From: Pedobacter rhizosphaerae
GTDB lineage: Bacteria > Bacteroidota > Bacteroidia > Sphingobacteriales > Sphingobacteriaceae
Assembly: GCF_900111155.1 (NCBI RefSeq)
Contig: NZ_FOGG01000028.1
Location: 1 to 60,679 of the forward strand
Length of the DNA: 60,679 bases
Direction: 5' to 3'
Both the position numbers and the translations under genes were made by a program. The notes below the pieces were generated by a model. It made no database searches. It worked only from the letters and a program-made list of their open reading frames with translations, and had not been told where the DNA came from. Shown piece by piece: positions 43,485-52,641 of this stretch. How positions within the stretch are numbered: position 1 is the stretch's first letter; each line of letters opens with the position of its first letter.

Positions 43485-44717
43485 TTATTTTTCAAGATAA
43501 TCCAGGTCTTTGTTAAAACTTTCTTTCAAAGAGAGAACCGAAATAATGGCAATAATGGTTACTATCGCCATTACGATAAAAGCTGCAGAAACGATATCGA
43601 ACCGGTGTACAAAAAATTCGAAAACTACGGTTATTGGAATTAAAGCCCCACGTACAAAATTAGGTGCTGTTGTGGTCACTGTAGATCGGATATTGGTTCC
43701 GAACTGCTCTGCTGCAATAGTTACAAAGGTTGCCCAATAACCTACCGCAAAGCCCATAAATAAGCAAATCCAAATAAAGCGGCCTTCGGTTAAGCCTTGG
43801 CTAGTGAGATATACAATTACTGTGATAACCGAGAGGGATTGAAAAATAAGCACTGTTTTTCTGCGGGATCTGAGCACCTGAGCCAGAAAACCGCATACCA
43901 CATCGCCAATGGCAATACCAAAATAAGTATACATAATACCGCTTCCGGCATTTAAAACATCTTTTGCGCCCAATGCCTTACCAATTTCCGGAGATTGGGT
44001 AACGAGGATACCTACAATAAACCATAATGGTAATCCAAGGCAAATACAAGCCAGATACTTTAAGAAGCGTTTACGATCTGAAAAAAGCATGAAGAAATTA
44101 CCTTTGGAAACCTTTTCGGCATCTACCACGTTTTTAAACATGCCAGATTCAAAGGTTCCTACACGTAAGAGCAGTAGCAACAATCCCATACCTCCGCCTA
44201 CAAAATAAGATGTTTGCCAGGTGTAATGTTTCCCAATGGTTGCTGCTGCAGCCGCGCCTAAAAGGCCAATTCCAGCCACTACCATGGTTCCATAACCTCT
44301 TTTTTCTTTATCCATGGTTTCTGTAACCAGCGTTATACCTGCGCCTAACTCTCCAGCAAGCCCGATACCGGCTATAAAGCGAATCAAGGCATAACTATGT
44401 ACGTCTGTTACAAACCCATTGGCAATGTTGGCTAACGAATACATCAGAATGGATCCGAACAACACTTTAATCCGACCAAATTTGTCGCCAATAATCCCCC
44501 AGAGTACACCGCCCAGCAATAAGCCAAACATCTGCATATTAATCACATACTCACCGTCTGTACGCATCTTTTCTGGCGATATCCCTATATCCGTGAAACT
44601 CTTTAATCTCACTACAGAAAACAGAACAAGGTCATAAATATCAACGAAATAGCCTAAGGCTGCAACAATAACCAGGAAGATTACATTTCGTTTGTTGGAT
44701 GGATTGTCCGCTTTCAT
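43485..44717 (-). CDS. MFS transporter, metabolite:H+ symporter-like
   Basis: A 410-residue transporter with 12 predicted helices. Motif between helices 2 and 3: GIIGDKFGRIKVLFGS; FIAGIGLAGELGAGITLVTE resembles the sugar/organic-acid transporter (MHS/SP) branch. The substrate is not predictable. Encoded alone on the minus strand. Confidence 0.85.
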   Translation of the reverse strand: MKADNPSNKRNVIFLVIVAALGYFVDIYDLVLFSVVRLKSFTDIGISPEKMRTDGEYVINMQMFGLLLGGVLWGIIGDKFGRIKVLFGSILMYSLANIANGFVTDVHSYALIRFIAGIGLAGELGAGITLVTETMDKEKRGYGTMVVAGIGLLGAAAAATIGKHYTWQTSYFVGGGMGLLLLLLRVGTFESGMFKNVVDAEKVSKGNFFMLFSDRKRFLKYLACICLGLPLWFIVGILVTQSPEIGKALGAKDVLNAGSGIMYTYFGIAIGDVVCGFLAQVLRSRRKTVLIFQSLSVITVIVYLTSQGLTEGRFIWICLFMGFAVGYWATFVTIAAEQFGTNIRSTVTTTAPNFVRGALIPITVVFEFFVHRFDIVSAAFIVMAIVTIIAIISVLSLKESFNKDLDYLEK

Positions 44718-44781
44718 TTGAATTATTTGGTTTAGCTGCTGAAATTACAAATTAGCCTAAACAAAAAAAATAAAATGAAAT

Positions 44782-44812
44782 AAAAAAAGCCACCCTTGGT
44801 TAAGAGTGGCTT
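44782..44812 (-). terminator. intrinsic terminator of the small lipoprotein gene
   Basis: AAGCCAC-C-CTT and AAG-A-GTGGCTT pair with one mismatch around GGTT; on the minus strand it is followed by a T7 run, 8 bases after the stop codon. Confidence 0.8.
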
Positions 44813-44819
44813 ATGCTGC

Positions 44820-45026
44820 CTACATTGGAGGCATTTTTTTTGTAGTATCAGGTGGTAACTTGGTGGTGTCTGGCGGAGTTGTGGTTTTTGTCGTATCTAA
44901 TGGCGCCGTAGTAGAATCCACCTTTGTACTGTCTGATGAACCAGCCATGTTTTTAGATGAATTGCATGCTGATGTGGCTATCATCAGAGAACCAGCAAAA
45001 GCAAGACTTAAGATTATTTTTTTCAT
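44820..45026 (-). CDS. small lipoprotein with Thr/Pro-rich tail
   Basis: With the ATG at 45026 it encodes 68 residues: signal sequence MKKIILSLAFAGSLMIATSAC with lipobox Cys at residue 21, then a Ser/Thr/Asp-rich tail with repeats of (P)PDTTK (DTTKTTTPPDTTKLPPDTTK, positions about 43-62). Such tails act as spacers or carry O-glycans in Bacteroidota. Function unknown. A start 42 bases upstream would spoil the signal peptide. Confidence 0.65.
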   Translation of the reverse strand: MKKIILSLAFAGSLMIATSACNSSKNMAGSSDSTKVDSTTAPLDTTKTTTPPDTTKLPPDTTKKMPPM

Positions 45027-45131
45027 AGTTTTTATTGTTATCTGTAATCTTAACAACCTTGTAATCATTTGGTTTTATTTTTTTATTGCAAACAGCTATA
45101 AGTTTGTGGTTTAAGGTGCTATAAACCAATG

Positions 45132-45440
45132 TTATTCGTGGTGTATTTTTAACTTGTCTAATAACTCCGGAGATACATTTTCTGCATAAACGCCATAACC
45201 ATCAACCAATACACCCTTCATATTGCCCACGCTAGATGATATCGCATACACTACCGAGCTATCTGCCGGATCGGTCATGCCTTCAAATCTGTATACCTCA
45301 TCTATTTCAAATTCTTCGGGCATCAACAACAGATCGATCTCCTTACACTCGAGCGCTTCGGGGGTTAAATTGAAATCTAAGTTGTACCCGCGACTGTCCA
45401 AATCAGCAAGAGCAACGGTTATGGTATCATAAATATGCAT
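45132..45440 (-). CDS. small conserved Bacteroidota protein (often mislabelled PRPP synthetase)
   Basis: A 102-residue acidic cytoplasmic protein. The blocks YNLDFNLTPEALECKEIDLL (family DFNL...C), EFEIDEVYRFEGMTDPADSS and LVDGYGVYAENVSPELL match a short Bacteroidota family that databases commonly call phosphoribosylpyrophosphate synthetase. It has none of the PRPP-synthase motifs and is a third of the needed length, so the name is wrong. Role unknown. It is divergent from the DUF4442 gene. Confidence 0.75.
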   Translation of the reverse strand: MHIYDTITVALADLDSRGYNLDFNLTPEALECKEIDLLLMPEEFEIDEVYRFEGMTDPADSSVVYAISSSVGNMKGVLVDGYGVYAENVSPELLDKLKIHHE

Positions 45441-45521
45441 ATTTTCTAATTTACTGAAAAATTACTAAAACATCATCTATAAAACTTTAAAAGATGGCAA
45501 ATGTTTCTGATATTAGTAATT

Positions 45522-46007
45522 ATGATCATTTCTCAAAACACCCTAAAATGGGTAATGCGCTTCTATCCCCCACTATTTTTTCAGCGCATTTGGGTGAAGA
45601 AATTCGATAATGATTTTAGAAGCTGTACCGTTAAGCTGAGTAAAAGTTTACTCAACAAAAATTACAATGGTTCTATTTTTGGAGGCACTATTTATGCCGC
45701 TACTGATCCATTTTATGCTTTGCTTTTCGATCAGTTGATGCAAAGAAGGGGCTTTAAGGTTAGGGTTTGGCTAAAAAGTGCTTCTATACAATATTTGAAG
45801 CCTGCGCGTAGCCATGTTTATTTTACCATTACCCTTACAGATGAGATGATCGCTGAAGCAGAAGAAGCCTTGAAGCAGGTGGGTAAATTTGTAAAAGCTT
45901 ACCCTATGGAGATTAAAACCCAAAATGGAGAGCTTTGCGCTACTGTAATGAATGAAGTTTACATCAGGAACCTACATCAGGGTGAAACACCCCGTGTAGC
46001 CTACTAA
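45522..46007 (+). CDS. DUF4442 hot-dog-fold protein
   Basis: A 161-residue protein (start MIISQNT; an ATG at 45501 would add 7 residues). FYPPLFFQRIWVKKF and NGSIFGGTIYAATDPFYALL are the DUF4442 hallmarks, a branch of the hot-dog thioesterase superfamily. It probably acts on acyl-CoA or acyl-ACP, with no proof here. The AlbA-domain gene follows after 9 bases, so the two are likely co-transcribed. Confidence 0.8.
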   Translation: MIISQNTLKWVMRFYPPLFFQRIWVKKFDNDFRSCTVKLSKSLLNKNYNGSIFGGTIYAATDPFYALLFDQLMQRRGFKVRVWLKSASIQYLKPARSHVYFTITLTDEMIAEAEEALKQVGKFVKAYPMEIKTQNGELCATVMNEVYIRNLHQGETPRVAY

Positions 46008-46016
46008 TCTAGTCAT

Positions 46017-46652
46017 ATGGCCAGTATCAAGAGTTTAATTTTACAGGGCGAGGGCGTAATGCTCGATTTTAAAAAAACCATTACCAATACAGAGAAAATC
46101 GCTAAAAGCCTGGTCGCCTTTGCTAATAACAAAGGCGGAAAATTATTAATTGGTGTAGCTGATGATGGTTCGATTAAGGGGGTAAAATCAGAAGAAGAGG
46201 AAAAATATATGATCCTTACAGCAGCACATCAATACTGTAAACCTGCCATTGAACCTTCTTTTGAAGAAATTTATGTTGATGACAGGTTGGTTTTGGTGGT
46301 AAACATCCCTGAAAGTGATACCAAGCCACATTATGCATTAGATGAGCATAAAAAATGGTGGGCCTACATTAGAATAGATGATAAAAGCGTTTTAGCCAGT
46401 AAAATCATTGTAGATGTTTTAAAACAAGACTACCTGGATAAGGGGGTATTGATATCCTATTCTGATAATGAAAAAAAACTTTTAGAATACCTGGAAACGA
46501 ACGAAAGAATCACGCTGAAGGAATTTAGTAAGCTACTGAGGTGTTCTTACCGTAAAGCACAGAAAATATTGGTTAACCTCATTTTAACCAATGTGATAAA
46601 AATCCATACGACAGAAAAAGAAGAATACTTTACGGCGATAAGGCCACATTAA
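46017..46652 (+). CDS. AlbA_2/Schlafen-type domain protein with winged-helix C-terminus
   Basis: A 211-residue protein. Residues 10-110 match the AlbA_2 (divergent AAA-4/Schlafen) domain: EGVMLDFKKTI, SLVAFANNKGGKLLIGVADD and PHYALDEHKKWWAYIRID. The last 70 residues form a winged helix (ERITLKEFSKLLRCSYRKAQ). Such proteins are putative nucleic-acid-binding regulators; a nuclease or defence role is documented for some Schlafen relatives only. Follows DUF4442 by 9 bases. Confidence 0.8.
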   Translation: MASIKSLILQGEGVMLDFKKTITNTEKIAKSLVAFANNKGGKLLIGVADDGSIKGVKSEEEEKYMILTAAHQYCKPAIEPSFEEIYVDDRLVLVVNIPESDTKPHYALDEHKKWWAYIRIDDKSVLASKIIVDVLKQDYLDKGVLISYSDNEKKLLEYLETNERITLKEFSKLLRCSYRKAQKILVNLILTNVIKIHTTEKEEYFTAIRPH

Positions 46653-46735
46653 TTTTAGTTTTATTACAAGCCGCAAACATTAACTTTTGGTTAATTCTCC
46701 TTTTTCAAGTATAAAAACTCGATCTTTGCAGGCTT

Positions 46736-47326
46736 ATGTTATCTACCATTTATACCAAATATAAACCCTATTATAAAGAAAATCTTCACCTGGCCTTACC
46801 TATTGTAGGTTCTCAGTTAGGTCATACACTGGTACATATGGCCGACAGTGTAATTGTTGGACATTTTACCGATACCGTGCAACTGGCTGCTGTTTCACTC
46901 GTGAATAGTATTTTTATGCTCATCCTGGTAATTGGCTTGGGTATATCATACGGCTTAACTCCGCTTATTGCGCAGGAAAATGGTAGGCAAAATTATGATG
47001 AATGCGGCAAGTTACTTTCTAATAGCCTGATAATTAATATCCTTATAGGTGTTTTATTGTATATCGCTGTTCATTTTGGGGTGTTAACATTGATTGATCA
47101 TCTGGACCAAACACCAGAGGTTGTACGCTATGCGAAGCCCTATCTTAATCTTTTATCTATTTCAATTATACCTTTATTGATATTTCAAGGTTATTTGCTT
47201 GGCTTTCATTTCGGACTGGGGGTAAATGGCATTTGGTACGGTTTAACTCTTGGCCTGTTAACTGCTTCTATCCTATTATTTTTCCGATTTCAGAATAAAA
47301 CGAGAGCGTTAAATATAGGATTATAA
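46736..47326 (+). pseudogene. MATE efflux transporter with large in-frame internal deletion
   Basis: The 196-residue product begins like a normal MATE exporter (ALPIVGSQLGHTLVHMADSV, then GISYGLTPLIAQENGRQNY) and runs through about four and a half helices to IIPLLIFQ at residue 151. It then jumps directly to GYLLGFHFGLGVNGIWYG, which in full-length MATE proteins belongs near helix 11-12. About 250 residues are missing and the frame is kept. The transporter half needed for the cation/drug cavity is gone, so function is unlikely. Junction at about 47188. Confidence 0.8.
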
Positions 47327-47361
47327 GGTGTTATTTTAGAATATACAAAAGTGATATCTAC

Positions 47362-48834
47362 TTAATCTTCATTGTTTTCCAGGAGTTTCTTTAACAAAAG
47401 GTCCAGGTTGACAGTTGCAAATGAAGAACTGTAATCTGAAAGACCATAAGGAATAATCAATTCTCCATTGCTGATGATTGAGCCACAAGAGTATACTACA
47501 TTAGGTACATAGCCTTCCCGCTCATCGTTATTAGGGATAATTAATGGCTCCTTTAAATGACCTATTTCTTTACAAGGATCTTCCAGATCCAGCAAGACAA
47601 CGCCTATGCAGTATCTCCTCATTGGACCTACGCCATGTGTGATCACCAGCCAGCCTTTTTCTGTTTCTATTGGTGATCCGCAATTACCGATTTGAACCAG
47701 TTCCCAATCATAACGTGGTTGCTTAAGTAGGATCGGATTTTCCCAAATATTAACCTTATCAGAAAACATCAGGTAGTTATTCCAGCCATCAATCCTACTC
47801 ATCATGACATATTTTCCCTTTATCTTTCTTGGAAATAAGGCTAAGTTTTTATTTTGTGCTCCATCACCATACAGGGGAATAACTTTAAACTCGTAAAAAT
47901 CTTCTGTTTGTACGAGTTTAGGAATAATTAACGAGCCATCAAATGCTGTATACGTTGCATAATAAACAGCTTTTCCATCTTCTCTGATAAATTTTACAAA
48001 CCGGGCATCCTCAATCCCCTTGCGTTCAAATTCAGAAATTGGAAAAATAACCCGATCAGAAATATCTGTATCCTTTGAGAAACTGATAGTATGATAAGTA
48101 TCTGATAACCATAATACTTTGTCGTACTCAATTAAACGTTCATGATTGTCTTTGTATAAGGTTTTCGAATCCTTTATAATGTTACTTAAGCTGGTGTATT
48201 CGAATCGTTCATCTAATTTGCTTTCAATTTCTTCGAGTACAGCCGGGTCTATTTGTGCATATGCTGCCTTTTTAAGGAATAACTTTTTAATGTAAATGGC
48301 ATTCTTAACTACTTCTGCTTCATCTACATAATTTCCTACAGGCAATACCTGAATATTATTTTTTGCGTCTATTAATGCACGTCTGAAAACAATGGAAGAA
48401 ATATGTCCCTCACCAACCGCACGAAAACTGATGATAACTCTTTTCTCGCCCTCCACTAAATCCGTTTGATCGGGATCATCAACAATACTGGGATTAAAGA
48501 AAGCAGCAGATTCTATAGAATATTCGTGTGTAAAATAAGCTCCGATCAGCAACCTCGTGTAAGGCTCAAGATCTTCATAATCGGTGCCTAATGTTAAAAA
48601 CTGCTTTTTTAACTTTTTGCAATGCCTGTTGAGTATTTTAGTGATGTTGCGATGCCGTTTGGAGTACTCCTGCAGAATTGGAGAGATTAATGAAAATACC
48701 TTATCGTCTGAAAATTCAAGTACTTTCCTAATCACTTCTAAGGCTCTTGCTTCTCCATTGAAGAAAAAACGTGCGATAACCCTTTTGGTATCAGGATTTA
48801 CTTTTACAGGTTTACGTTCTATGTATAGTCTCAT
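47362..48834 (-). CDS. glycoside hydrolase family 130 (beta-mannoside phosphorylase-type) protein
   Basis: A 490-residue five-bladed-propeller protein. SAAFFNPSIVDDPDQ, VIISFRAVGEGHISSIVFRR (part), RDDRF-equivalent VFPISEFERKGIEDARFVKF (part) and NCGSPIETEKGWLVITHGVG match the GH130 phosphorylases/hydrolases that act on beta-mannosides. The long N-terminal helical region (about 130 residues) fits the larger GH130 subgroup. Start at 48834 (MRLYIERKPV) is preferred over 48879. It has no signal peptide, so it acts in the cytoplasm, presumably phosphorolysing a manno-oligosaccharide. No transporter is adjacent. Confidence 0.82.
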   Translation of the reverse strand: MRLYIERKPVKVNPDTKRVIARFFFNGEARALEVIRKVLEFSDDKVFSLISPILQEYSKRHRNITKILNRHCKKLKKQFLTLGTDYEDLEPYTRLLIGAYFTHEYSIESAAFFNPSIVDDPDQTDLVEGEKRVIISFRAVGEGHISSIVFRRALIDAKNNIQVLPVGNYVDEAEVVKNAIYIKKLFLKKAAYAQIDPAVLEEIESKLDERFEYTSLSNIIKDSKTLYKDNHERLIEYDKVLWLSDTYHTISFSKDTDISDRVIFPISEFERKGIEDARFVKFIREDGKAVYYATYTAFDGSLIIPKLVQTEDFYEFKVIPLYGDGAQNKNLALFPRKIKGKYVMMSRIDGWNNYLMFSDKVNIWENPILLKQPRYDWELVQIGNCGSPIETEKGWLVITHGVGPMRRYCIGVVLLDLEDPCKEIGHLKEPLIIPNNDEREGYVPNVVYSCGSIISNGELIIPYGLSDYSSSFATVNLDLLLKKLLENNED

Positions 48835-48987
48835 TTTGTAAGGTGTTTTGTAGATGTATATATCTTTACGCGGCAACAATTTAGGATAGTAGTATTAACT
48901 AATTTACGATATATATTGTTTCTAATATTTACGTTTTAATCTTAATATTTAACTTTAACGCTAAATCTTCCAAGAAATATTTAAAAT

Positions 48988-50112
48988 ATGTCAAAAGCGG
49001 TTACCTCCGAAATCAATCACGCCACCTCCGAACAAGAACGCCTGGCTAAACTTAAATATTATGAGATTTTAGATACAGCTCCAGAAAATAGTTTTGAGCA
49101 GATTGCGCTATTGGCCCAACAAATTTTGGAAGCTGAATGTGCCTTTATTGCTTTTGTGGGTGAAAATGGAATCTTTTTTAAGTCTTGGCTGGGATCAGAT
49201 GAACGGAAAGTAGCAGCAGAAACATTTCTTCAACGTTACATTTCCAGGGCAAGCCTGGACGATAATAATTTTCTTTTGGTACCAATCCAGTCTGCCGAGG
49301 GATACATTTTAGGATATATCGGTGCAGCTGAAGTGGATAGTCCTGATGTTGATAAAAAGCTAGAGATGATGAAATTGCTCTCGAATATCGTTATGGATAA
49401 GTTAGAAGAGCGGATTGGGCTAAGAAAGCTGCTCAGGATAAATGATGATAGACTTCATGTACTGATTCATGATTTAAAGAACCCTATGACTACAATCGGG
49501 CTACAGTCTGAATTATTGGGTAAACTCCCTGGTACAGACGATAAGGTGAAATTAATTGCGGGAAGAATTAATAATCAAAGCAGACAGATTGTGAGCGATC
49601 TCAATCACATTTTAAGTTCAGCCAAGAGAGAGAATTCTAATTTTAAACCTCAGAAAATTAAAATAGATGTAAGTGTTATATTAAGTAATGCTTTACATCG
49701 ATTGAATTTAAAGGCTGCAGCTAAACAACAAGATTTAATTTTTAAATCTGAGGGGGCTACGGAGATTATTGGAGATCCTGATAAGCTCCTTGAAGTTTTC
49801 TTTCAACTTACAGATAATGCCATCAAGTTCTCTCCTGCCGGGTCAAAGATTGAATTATCTATTCAAACAGACGATCAACAGGTTACCGTTCAAATCAAAG
49901 ATGAGGGAACAAGTTTAAGCGATGAGGGTTTAGAAAGGCTCTTTTTCAAATTTGCAGATGTTGGAAGTTATGCAACTGCTAATGAAAACACCTCAAAAAT
50001 TGGTTTACAAACGGCTAAATTATTAGTGGATATGCATAAGGGAAAGATCTGGGCAGAACGAGTTGAAGGAAGCTCTGGTACTGTTTTCTATGTACAGCTA
50101 CCCCTCAAATGA
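48988..50112 (+). CDS. GAF-domain histidine kinase, soluble
   Basis: A 374-residue cytoplasmic kinase. Residues 15-135 are a shortened GAF domain (ERLAKLKYYEILDTAPE is the usual opening of such GAF proteins). The H box is LIHDLKNPMTTIGLQSELL (His about 157), the N box FFQLTDNAIKFSP and the G box SKIGLQTAKLLVDMHKG. The central GAF part is about 30 residues shorter than usual. No response regulator is adjacent. Its last 15 bases overlap the convergent metallophosphoesterase gene. Confidence 0.88.
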   Translation: MSKAVTSEINHATSEQERLAKLKYYEILDTAPENSFEQIALLAQQILEAECAFIAFVGENGIFFKSWLGSDERKVAAETFLQRYISRASLDDNNFLLVPIQSAEGYILGYIGAAEVDSPDVDKKLEMMKLLSNIVMDKLEERIGLRKLLRINDDRLHVLIHDLKNPMTTIGLQSELLGKLPGTDDKVKLIAGRINNQSRQIVSDLNHILSSAKRENSNFKPQKIKIDVSVILSNALHRLNLKAAAKQQDLIFKSEGATEIIGDPDKLLEVFFQLTDNAIKFSPAGSKIELSIQTDDQQVTVQIKDEGTSLSDEGLERLFFKFADVGSYATANENTSKIGLQTAKLLVDMHKGKIWAERVEGSSGTVFYVQLPLK

Positions 50113-51201
50113 GTTGGTTTTGAGCAAGGTAGATAACGACATTTCTTCGAGAACAGTTCTCGTAGGGCTACCGGTCTTAACAAATGACCACTTTATGAGC
50201 CTGATTAAGCCCTGTTCTATTTCAATTCCGGTGATATCTCCATCATTGAAACAGCAACAACCTGTATTAAAGTATCCTGGTTGATACTTTCTGAAGCGCG
50301 GTGCCTTGTCCCCTTCTTTTATTCTTTTTTTAAGCTCATCATTTAAAAAATTAATCTGATCGTGATCATTTTCCTTTCGGGCCTTTCTCAATCTCAGATA
50401 TATCCTTTCCAGGTGAGTTAAGGAGGCAAATACAGGCTGATGGGTATGGCCAGTAATCAAAGCTGTTTGTTTTTGGTTTGCCACCCAGCTGTACATCAGC
50501 ACATTGTGTTTAGTTTTAAGCTGATTATCGTAAGCTGGGGTATTCGGATTAATTTGCAGGTAAGCTTGCAGTGGTGCCCATATTGTGCTTACAAACCATT
50601 TACTGAACCAGTTGCCATCACTTTGCATATCTCCCTGATGTCCATGGGTAAGGAAAATATCCAGTTCAGTGCCTTCTATCATCATTTTAAGAATAGCACC
50701 TTCGTAAATTGGTATTTTCTGTCCGTATATCCTATTCAGGTTAAATCCTGCCAGTGGATCATTGTCCCAATAAAGATCGTGGTTGCCAAAGATTTTGGTA
50801 AACGCATTCCGTTCGATAAACCGCCTTTCTGCATCAAAGGTAGACTTATTGTGGTTGATGATGCTTTCCATCAAATTTTCCCAAAGCTCTTCGCTATCTC
50901 CCAGGTTGATGTAGTGAAAACTAACTTCATCATAGTGTTGTAACGCCGCGAGATAGTTTTTTTCTGCTAATGAAAAGTCATCGGCCAAATCTCTTGCTCC
51001 TTTATGCTGATCGGATAAAATAATAAACTTACTGTTGTTTGTAATGTGAAGAACAGGTCCTCTCTTACCCTCAGCTTTATTTATGGTTTTATAAAGTTTA
51101 GTTAAGGCACCATGTATGCGTTTCCGGTTAGGCCTGGACCCATACTTATTGGACATTCGTATGATCCAGTTGCTCAATAATTTCTGTAAAAATTTTCGCA
51201 T
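50098..51201 (-). CDS. metallophosphoesterase (calcineurin-like)
   Basis: A 367-residue phosphoesterase with all metal-binding motifs: ILSDQHKGA (D-x-H), HYINLGDSEELWENL (GD), FGNHDLYWD (GNHD), FLTHGHQGDM (GH) and ALITGHTHQPVF (GHTH). This set marks a two-metal calcineurin-like enzyme; no signal peptide is seen, although the first 20 residues are basic and amphipathic. Substrate unknown. The ATG at 51201 (MRKFLQKLL) is preferred to a TTG 27 bases upstream. Confidence 0.88.
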   Translation of the reverse strand: MRKFLQKLLSNWIIRMSNKYGSRPNRKRIHGALTKLYKTINKAEGKRGPVLHITNNSKFIILSDQHKGARDLADDFSLAEKNYLAALQHYDEVSFHYINLGDSEELWENLMESIINHNKSTFDAERRFIERNAFTKIFGNHDLYWDNDPLAGFNLNRIYGQKIPIYEGAILKMMIEGTELDIFLTHGHQGDMQSDGNWFSKWFVSTIWAPLQAYLQINPNTPAYDNQLKTKHNVLMYSWVANQKQTALITGHTHQPVFASLTHLERIYLRLRKARKENDHDQINFLNDELKKRIKEGDKAPRFRKYQPGYFNTGCCCFNDGDITGIEIEQGLIRLIKWSFVKTGSPTRTVLEEMSLSTLLKTNSFEG

Positions 51202-51302
51202 GCATAATTTCTCTAATAAACTTAACAAAAAATGGGCTTAATAGTTATTAAAAATCCCACGATAGGTTAAATACTTAATCTATTTTACTAAATTTGTTAG
51301 TA

Positions 51303-52505
51303 TTGAAAAGATCAGGAAGTACAGATTTGCCCTTGCATTACGGTCAGGTTCCGCCCTGGCTTGCACAACGTATGGCTAAACTGGGCTTAGCCATTACCGA
51401 GGCCATTTTATTGGAATATGGACGTGCAGAATTGATCAGGCGTTTAAGTAGTCCATTTTGGTTTCAGAGTTTAGGTGCCGTAATGGGCATGGACTGGCAC
51501 TCGTCAGGAATTACCACCTCCGTACTAGGTGCCTTGAAAAAGGCCATTAATCCTATTTCCAAAGAATTGGGGATTTATGTTTGCGGTGGAAAAGGAAAGT
51601 ACAGCAGGGAAACTCCACAAGAGCTTTTGAGGATTGCCGATAACACTGGCTTAGATGGGCATGCGCTCGTTCGCTCGAGTAAATTAAGTGCCAAGGTTGA
51701 TAATACAGCCATACAGGATGGTTTTCAGCTTTATCTGCATAGTTTTATCCTGAGTAGTGATGGGGATTGGTCTGTAGTGCAGCAAGGAATGAGCAATCAT
51801 AGCGCTACCGCAAGGAGATATCACTGGCACTCAGCCACTATTAAATCTTTCGTAGAAGAACCTCATACTGGTATTTGTGGCGTTAATCAGGGACAAATAC
51901 TTAATCTTACGGCTCATGATGCGCAGATTACCAGAAATAGTATTATGGATATCACAATGGAATCTCCCCTTAAAATGCTCCCCGAAATACAGAAGCTGGT
52001 GATGCCTGATCACCACGATGTTAGGGCCAAGGACGTAGATCTAAAGCGGTTGGGAAGTATTTTATGGTTGGCACAAGAAAAAAGACCAAGTGATTTTGAA
52101 TCGCTCTTACTCTTAGAAGGTATGGGGCCACGCACACTACAATCTATGGCGCTGGTAAGTGAGGTAATTTACGGTACGCCATCTCGTTTTTCCGACCCGG
52201 CACGATTCTCATTCGCCAATGGAGGAAAGGACGGACATCCATTTCCGGTTCCCGTAAATGTTTATGATGAAACGATTTCAGTGCTTCAAAAGGCTGTAGA
52301 AAAGGCAAAAATAGGTTTTACAGAGAAACAAGAGGCCATTAAATCTTTGCATGCTATTGCTAAAAATGCGGAGCAGGATTTTACTCCTAACATGGATTTT
52401 GATAAAGTAATTGCCAAAGAAAGAGCAGATAGCTGGAAGTACGGTGGGAGAACTGTATATGGTAAAGAGAAACCACCAGGAGATCATCAGTTGAAGTTGT
52501 TTTAA
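51303..52505 (+). CDS. DUF763-family protein
   Basis: A 400-residue protein read from a TTG at 51303 (MKRSGSTDLPLHYGQVPPWL), which matches the usual N-terminus of DUF763; a TTG 9 bases upstream is possible too. Conserved blocks include YGRAELIRRLSSPFWFQSLG, VMGMDWHSSGITTSV, GKGKYSRETPQEL and LLLEGMGPRTLQSMALVSEV, the last resembling a helix-hairpin-helix DNA-binding segment. Function of the family is unknown. It is followed by palindromic repeats. Confidence 0.8.
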   Translation: MKRSGSTDLPLHYGQVPPWLAQRMAKLGLAITEAILLEYGRAELIRRLSSPFWFQSLGAVMGMDWHSSGITTSVLGALKKAINPISKELGIYVCGGKGKYSRETPQELLRIADNTGLDGHALVRSSKLSAKVDNTAIQDGFQLYLHSFILSSDGDWSVVQQGMSNHSATARRYHWHSATIKSFVEEPHTGICGVNQGQILNLTAHDAQITRNSIMDITMESPLKMLPEIQKLVMPDHHDVRAKDVDLKRLGSILWLAQEKRPSDFESLLLLEGMGPRTLQSMALVSEVIYGTPSRFSDPARFSFANGGKDGHPFPVPVNVYDETISVLQKAVEKAKIGFTEKQEAIKSLHAIAKNAEQDFTPNMDFDKVIAKERADSWKYGGRTVYGKEKPPGDHQLKLF

Positions 52506-52520
52506 ATTATATTATTATAT

Positions 52521-52636
52521 GGTCTGTGAGTCACAGACTATGAGATTAGAAAAAACAATATATGGTCTGTGGGTCACAGACCATGGATTATAAAAATAGT
52601 GTAAATACTATTATATGGTCTGTGGGGTCACAGACC
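52521..52636. repeat. three copies of a palindromic repeat
   Basis: Copies at 52521-52539, 52564-52582 and 52617-52636 have the form GGTCTGTG-GGT-CACAGACC (the last with a 4-base loop, the first with one mismatch). The middle copy extends to a 10-bp stem, ATGGTCTGTG/CACAGACCAT. Compared with the 4031 copies, the fifth stem pair is T-A instead of C-G, so both arms changed together. They fill the gap between convergent genes and could act as terminators. Confidence 0.85.
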
Positions 52637-52641
52637 ATGGG

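Noticed and set aside
46017..47326. Possible defence island (AlbA/Schlafen protein next to a damaged transporter)
   Set aside because: The AlbA-domain protein pairs with DUF4442 in a housekeeping-like unit; no nuclease, methylase or toxin-antitoxin partner is present.
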